A stretch of 7,818 nucleotides of DNA, taken from assembly GCA_027022125.1 (NCBI GenBank), contig JALVZI010000433.1, forward strand, positions 1 through 7,818, read 5' to 3'. Below, piece after piece: positions 5,646-7,818 of this stretch. The notes beneath the pieces are model-generated. The model did not search any database and had not been told where the DNA came from. It saw only the letters and a program-made list of their open reading frames with translations. The number at the start of each line of letters is the position of its first letter. Position 1 is the stretch's first letter. Source of the DNA: Anaerolineae bacterium. Lineage in GTDB: Bacteria > Chloroflexota > Anaerolineae > 4572-78. The translations under genes and the position numbers were made by a program.

Positions 5646-6901
5646 ATCTTGCGGATGATTTCCGGGAAGGGCACATCTTGTTGCTCTTTGGTTTCCAAAT
5701 TGCGGATGGTGACGACTTCGCGTGTCAATTCTTCCTCGCCGATGATGATGGCGAATTTGGCGCGACTGCGGTTGGCGCTCTTCAATTGCGCTTTCAGGCT
5801 GCGGTCGCCGAAACTCATCTGCGCGGGAATGTCGGCGTCGCGGAGTTGGGCGGTCAGCCGGATGGCTTCCACTTTTGCCGCTTCGCCGAGATATGCCACA
5901 AATGCCAGCGGGGTCACGGTGCGCGGGGGTTCGATGTTTTGCGCTTTCAGCGTCAGCACAATCCGCTCGATGCCCGAACCGAAACCGATACCGGGGGTGG
6001 GTCTGCCGCCGAGCGTCTCAATCAGCCCGTCATACCGACCGCCGCCGCAGATGACATCCTGCGCACCGAGCGAGCCAGGGGCTTTGATTTCAAAAACGGT
6101 TTTCGTGTAATAGTCAAGTCCGCGCACCAGTTTATGGTCAATTTGATATGGGATGCGGCGCGCTTCGAGATAGGTTCGCAATTTGCCCAAATGGTTGGCG
6201 CAATCGGCACACAAATGGTCAACAAATTGCGGCGCGTCATCCAGCAGTGGGCGGGTGGTTTCTTCTTTCGTGTCCAAAATGCGCAGTGGATTTTGCCGCA
6301 GGCGGCGTTTATCGTCTTCCGGTAAAATGGATTCGTATTGCCGGAAATAGTCGGTCAGTTTTTGGACGTATGCCGGTTTGCAGGCGGGGCAGCCGGTGGA
6401 ATTGAGGTGCAGTTTCAGCCCGGTCAGTCCCAAATCGCTGAACAGAAACCACGCTGCGCCGATGAGTTCCGCGTCCACGGCGGGGTCGGTTTCACCCAGA
6501 ATTTCCAAATTGAGTTGCGAGTGCTGGCGATAGCGTCCCTTTTGGTTGCGCTCGTGCCGAAAAAGAGGTCCTGTCGTCCACAGTTTCAGAGGGGGCGGCT
6601 GGGTGTGCAGTCCGTTTTGGATGTATGCCCGCATCACACCGGCGGTAAATTCCGGTCGCAGCGCCAGCAAATCACCGTCGCGGTCTTCAAAAATGTACAT
6701 CTCTTTTTCGACGATGTCTGTGCCCCGCCCGACGCCGCGTTTGAAAAGCGTTGCCTGCTCTAAAATGGGGGTGTCGATACGTTCAAACCCGAATAAATCC
6801 ATTGTGTGCCGGGCGCGTTCCAGCACGAATCGCCAGTAGCGTTGGTCGTCGCCCAACACATCTTGCATTCCGGTCACTCGTTGATACAGTAATTTTGCCA
6901 T
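5627..6901 (-). CDS. hisS: Histidyl-tRNA synthetase
   Basis: Class II aminoacyl-tRNA synthetase charging tRNA-His, cytoplasmic, normally a homodimer. From ATG at 6901 it has 424 residues, usual for bacterial HisRS. Motif 2 is FRHERNQKGRYRQ (114-126). The histidine-specific signatures LVRGLDYYT (258-266) and GGGRYDGL (286-293) and motif 3 GIGFGSGIERI (304-314) follow, then an anticodon-binding domain from about 330. Two CxxC pairs (CPAC 171-174, CADC 231-234) in the insertion region are common in one HisRS subgroup and may bind a metal. ATG 6901 is preferred over the in-frame TTG at 6922 because GGAGG sits four bases upstream and the family N-terminus (MAKLLYQRVTGMQD) begins there. The C-terminal NNEE and the stop are encoded by the spacer heptamer repeat. 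No T-box leader motif is visible upstream. Confidence 0.97.
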   Translation of the reverse strand: MAKLLYQRVTGMQDVLGDDQRYWRFVLERARHTMDLFGFERIDTPILEQATLFKRGVGRGTDIVEKEMYIFEDRDGDLLALRPEFTAGVMRAYIQNGLHTQPPPLKLWTTGPLFRHERNQKGRYRQHSQLNLEILGETDPAVDAELIGAAWFLFSDLGLTGLKLHLNSTGCPACKPAYVQKLTDYFRQYESILPEDDKRRLRQNPLRILDTKEETTRPLLDDAPQFVDHLCADCANHLGKLRTYLEARRIPYQIDHKLVRGLDYYTKTVFEIKAPGSLGAQDVICGGGRYDGLIETLGGRPTPGIGFGSGIERIVLTLKAQNIEPPRTVTPLAFVAYLGEAAKVEAIRLTAQLRDADIPAQMSFGDRSLKAQLKSANRSRAKFAIIIGEEELTREVVTIRNLETKEQQDVPFPEIIRKIVNNEE

Positions 6902-6905
6902 AAAG

Positions 6906-6910
6906 CCTCC
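6906..6910 (-). promoter_or_regulatory. Shine-Dalgarno of hisS
   Basis: GGAGG on the minus strand, four bases before ATG 6901. It decides the hisS start and is the only clear Shine-Dalgarno sequence among the three gene starts visible in the window. The heptamer repeat begins just upstream of it (6917). Confidence 0.8.
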
Positions 6911-6916
6911 GGGGGA

Positions 6917-7133
6917 GTTCAAGGTTCAAAGTTTATGGTTCAAGGTTGCAGGGTGGCAGTCAGTGGTCAGTAATTTAGTGAATCCCTATCTCTATCCCTA
7001 TCCATCTTACGCATCACGAAAGCAAGGAGCAGGAAGCAAGAAGCAAGGGAATGAACAATTCACGCATCACGTTTCACGCATCACACAATACGAATCACCA
7101 ATCTCCAATTAACCAATCTCCAATCCCTATCCC
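6917..7133. repeat. Heptanucleotide repeat spacer I (transferase gene to hisS)
   Basis: Eight units run unbroken from 6917 to 6972 (GTTCAAG, GTTCAAA... then GTCAGTG, GTCAGTA). A short CTATCC-type hexamer stretch (6986-7003) follows. Fifteen heptamers then keep register from 7007 to 7111 through TTACGCA, AGCAAGG (7021-7048), CGCATCA/CGTTTCA (7063-7083) and CCAATCT types. After one extra base three more run from 7113 to 7133. It carries no gene; any hisS transcript from the promoter proposed at 7137-7165 would include it as a leader. Confidence 0.82.
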
Positions 7134-7136
7134 GAA

Positions 7137-7165
7137 ATTGTATGATATTTTCGCGCATTGGGCAA
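7137..7165 (-). promoter_or_regulatory. Possible sigma-70-type promoter for hisS
   Basis: On the minus strand TTGCCC (7160-7165, 4 of 6 matches to TTGACA) and TACAAT (7137-7142, 5 of 6 to TATAAT) are 17 bp apart. They lie just beyond the upstream gene's stop and outside the heptamer repeats. The leader to hisS would be about 230 nt. This is consensus matching only. An overlapping hairpin (7152-7160/7168-7175) could instead be a weak end signal for the upstream gene, but it lacks a U tract. Confidence 0.3.
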
Positions 7166-7178
7166 TTCAATCGCGGAG

Positions 7179-7818
7179 TCAATCTGCCGTTTTGGGGTGT
7201 TTCGCCGCTTCCCACAGAATGAATAGCGTGATTGCCACCAGTGCGATGATGGCAATCAATTTGTATACTCTGGATGAAATGATGAATGCCAGCAAGCCGA
7301 ATGTCAGCGAAAAAATGTAATAGCCCAGCACGATGGCACGGGTGCTGAAACCCATATCGAGCAGGCGGAAATGCAGATGGTCGCGCCCGGCAATCAGCGG
7401 CGAACCTTTTTTGCGCCAGCGCCACAGCATCAGCCACGCCACATCAATGATGGGGATGCCGAGCACCAGCAGCGCGGTGGCAACTTTTGCCGGTGCGAGA
7501 ATGCTCAGCGATGCCAGCGCCCAACCCAGCGTTAAACTGCCCGTTGACCCCATAAAAATTTTGGCGGGCGAAAAGTTGAATGGCAGAAAACCGAGTGTCG
7601 CCCCGGCGAGCGCCAGTGGGAAAAGGTACACCCGGTCTTGCCCCAGCCGATAGGCGTGCCACGCGAACAGCAGTGCGGCGATGGCGGTCACGCCTGCCGC
7701 CAACCCGTCCAGCCCGTCCAAAAAGTTGATGGTGTTCATCATACCCATCACCCAAAAGATGGTGAGCGGGTAGGTGATGAACCACGGAAATGTGACCACT
7801 CCGAAAAATGGCACGGTG
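7179..7818 (-). CDS. Polyprenyl-phosphate sugar-1-phosphate transferase, MraY/WecA/TagO family (5' end outside window)
   Basis: Integral membrane enzyme family that moves a sugar-1-phosphate from a UDP-sugar (UDP-GlcNAc in WecA/TagO members) to undecaprenyl phosphate, the first step of wall teichoic acid, O-antigen or related glycan assembly on the inner membrane face. The frame stays open past the right edge; about 213 C-terminal residues are visible of a usual 330-370. Numbering from GTG 7814, an internal codon and probably not the start: NTINFLDGLDGLAAG (27-41) and FNFSPAKIFMG (79-89) are family signatures, and GRDHLHFRLLDMG (143-155) matches the H-x-H-containing cytoplasmic loop. About six hydrophobic segments remain. 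The usual Mg-binding Asp of the FMGD-TGS motif is Ser90 here (FMGSTGS; codon TCA at 7545-7547). The motif pattern favours WecA/TagO-like over true MraY, but the substrate cannot be fixed. Stop TGA at 7179-7181. Confidence 0.9.
   Translation of the reverse strand, partial: TVPFFGVVTFPWFITYPLTIFWVMGMMNTINFLDGLDGLAAGVTAIAALLFAWHAYRLGQDRVYLFPLALAGATLGFLPFNFSPAKIFMGSTGSLTLGWALASLSILAPAKVATALLVLGIPIIDVAWLMLWRWRKKGSPLIAGRDHLHFRLLDMGFSTRAIVLGYYIFSLTFGLLAFIISSRVYKLIAIIALVAITLFILWEAAKHPKTAD

Noticed and set aside
5627..6922. hisS starting at TTG 6922
   Set aside because: The seven extra residues contain the Shine-Dalgarno region itself. ATG 6901 has GGAGG at proper spacing and matches the family N-terminus.
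7152..7175. Terminator after the MraY/WecA-family gene
   Set aside because: A short bulged stem exists, but it is followed on the minus strand by AAAATATC rather than a U tract.
6902..7178. T-box or other riboswitch in the hisS leader
   Set aside because: No T-box consensus or terminator/antiterminator pair is visible; the leader is repeat sequence.

Overview
The window looks like chromosomal DNA of a GC-rich bacterium, most likely a filamentous or environmental Chloroflexota (Anaerolineae-type) lineage. This placement is an inference from three things: the style of the intergenic palindromes (CGTAGGGGC-type and CATCCTGAG-type elements), the GT39 protein carrying an RHNLPG motif, and repeat-rich spacers. 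Nothing here fixes the taxonomy, and there is no rRNA or plasmid/phage hallmark gene.

Layout. Bases 1-170 hold the 3' end of a tRNA cut by the window edge, its rho-independent terminator, and 111 bp further on a second diverged copy of that same tRNA 3' end plus terminator with no 5' half. Bases 175-788 are non-coding and packed with palindromes. A ~35-bp near-perfect inverted repeat (196-229 / 715-749) encloses about 554 bp containing at least six hairpin or cruciform elements. From 789 to the right edge four genes all lie on the minus strand. In transcription order they are a polyprenyl-phosphate sugar-1-phosphate transferase (5' part off the window), hisS (histidyl-tRNA synthetase), nadK (NAD kinase), and a 1217-residue membrane protein. 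The last fuses a GT39/PMT-type glycosyltransferase, two PA14 domains and a six-bladed NHL propeller.

The most striking signal is in the three spacers between these genes (about 4409-4588, 5416-5645 and 6917-7133). They are built almost entirely of degenerate 7-nt units that keep a continuous heptamer register for up to 16 units. They switch between several sequence families (GTTCAAG, CAGTGGT, AAGTCTC, CACGCAT/CACGTTT, ATTCACT) in a similar order in each spacer. They resemble the heptanucleotide STRR repeats of cyanobacteria. The repeats run into the genes: nadK and the fusion gene have no ATG near their N-termini and appear to start at TTG codons inside the GTTCAAG-type repeat, and the 3' ends of hisS and nadK lie in the ATTCACT/TATTCGC-type repeat.

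Functionally, hisS and nadK are housekeeping genes. The two flanking envelope genes (a lipid-linked sugar initiating enzyme and a polyprenyl-sugar-dependent glycosyltransferase with extracytoplasmic carbohydrate/protein-binding modules) could share the same lipid carrier chemistry, but that link is inference from proximity only.
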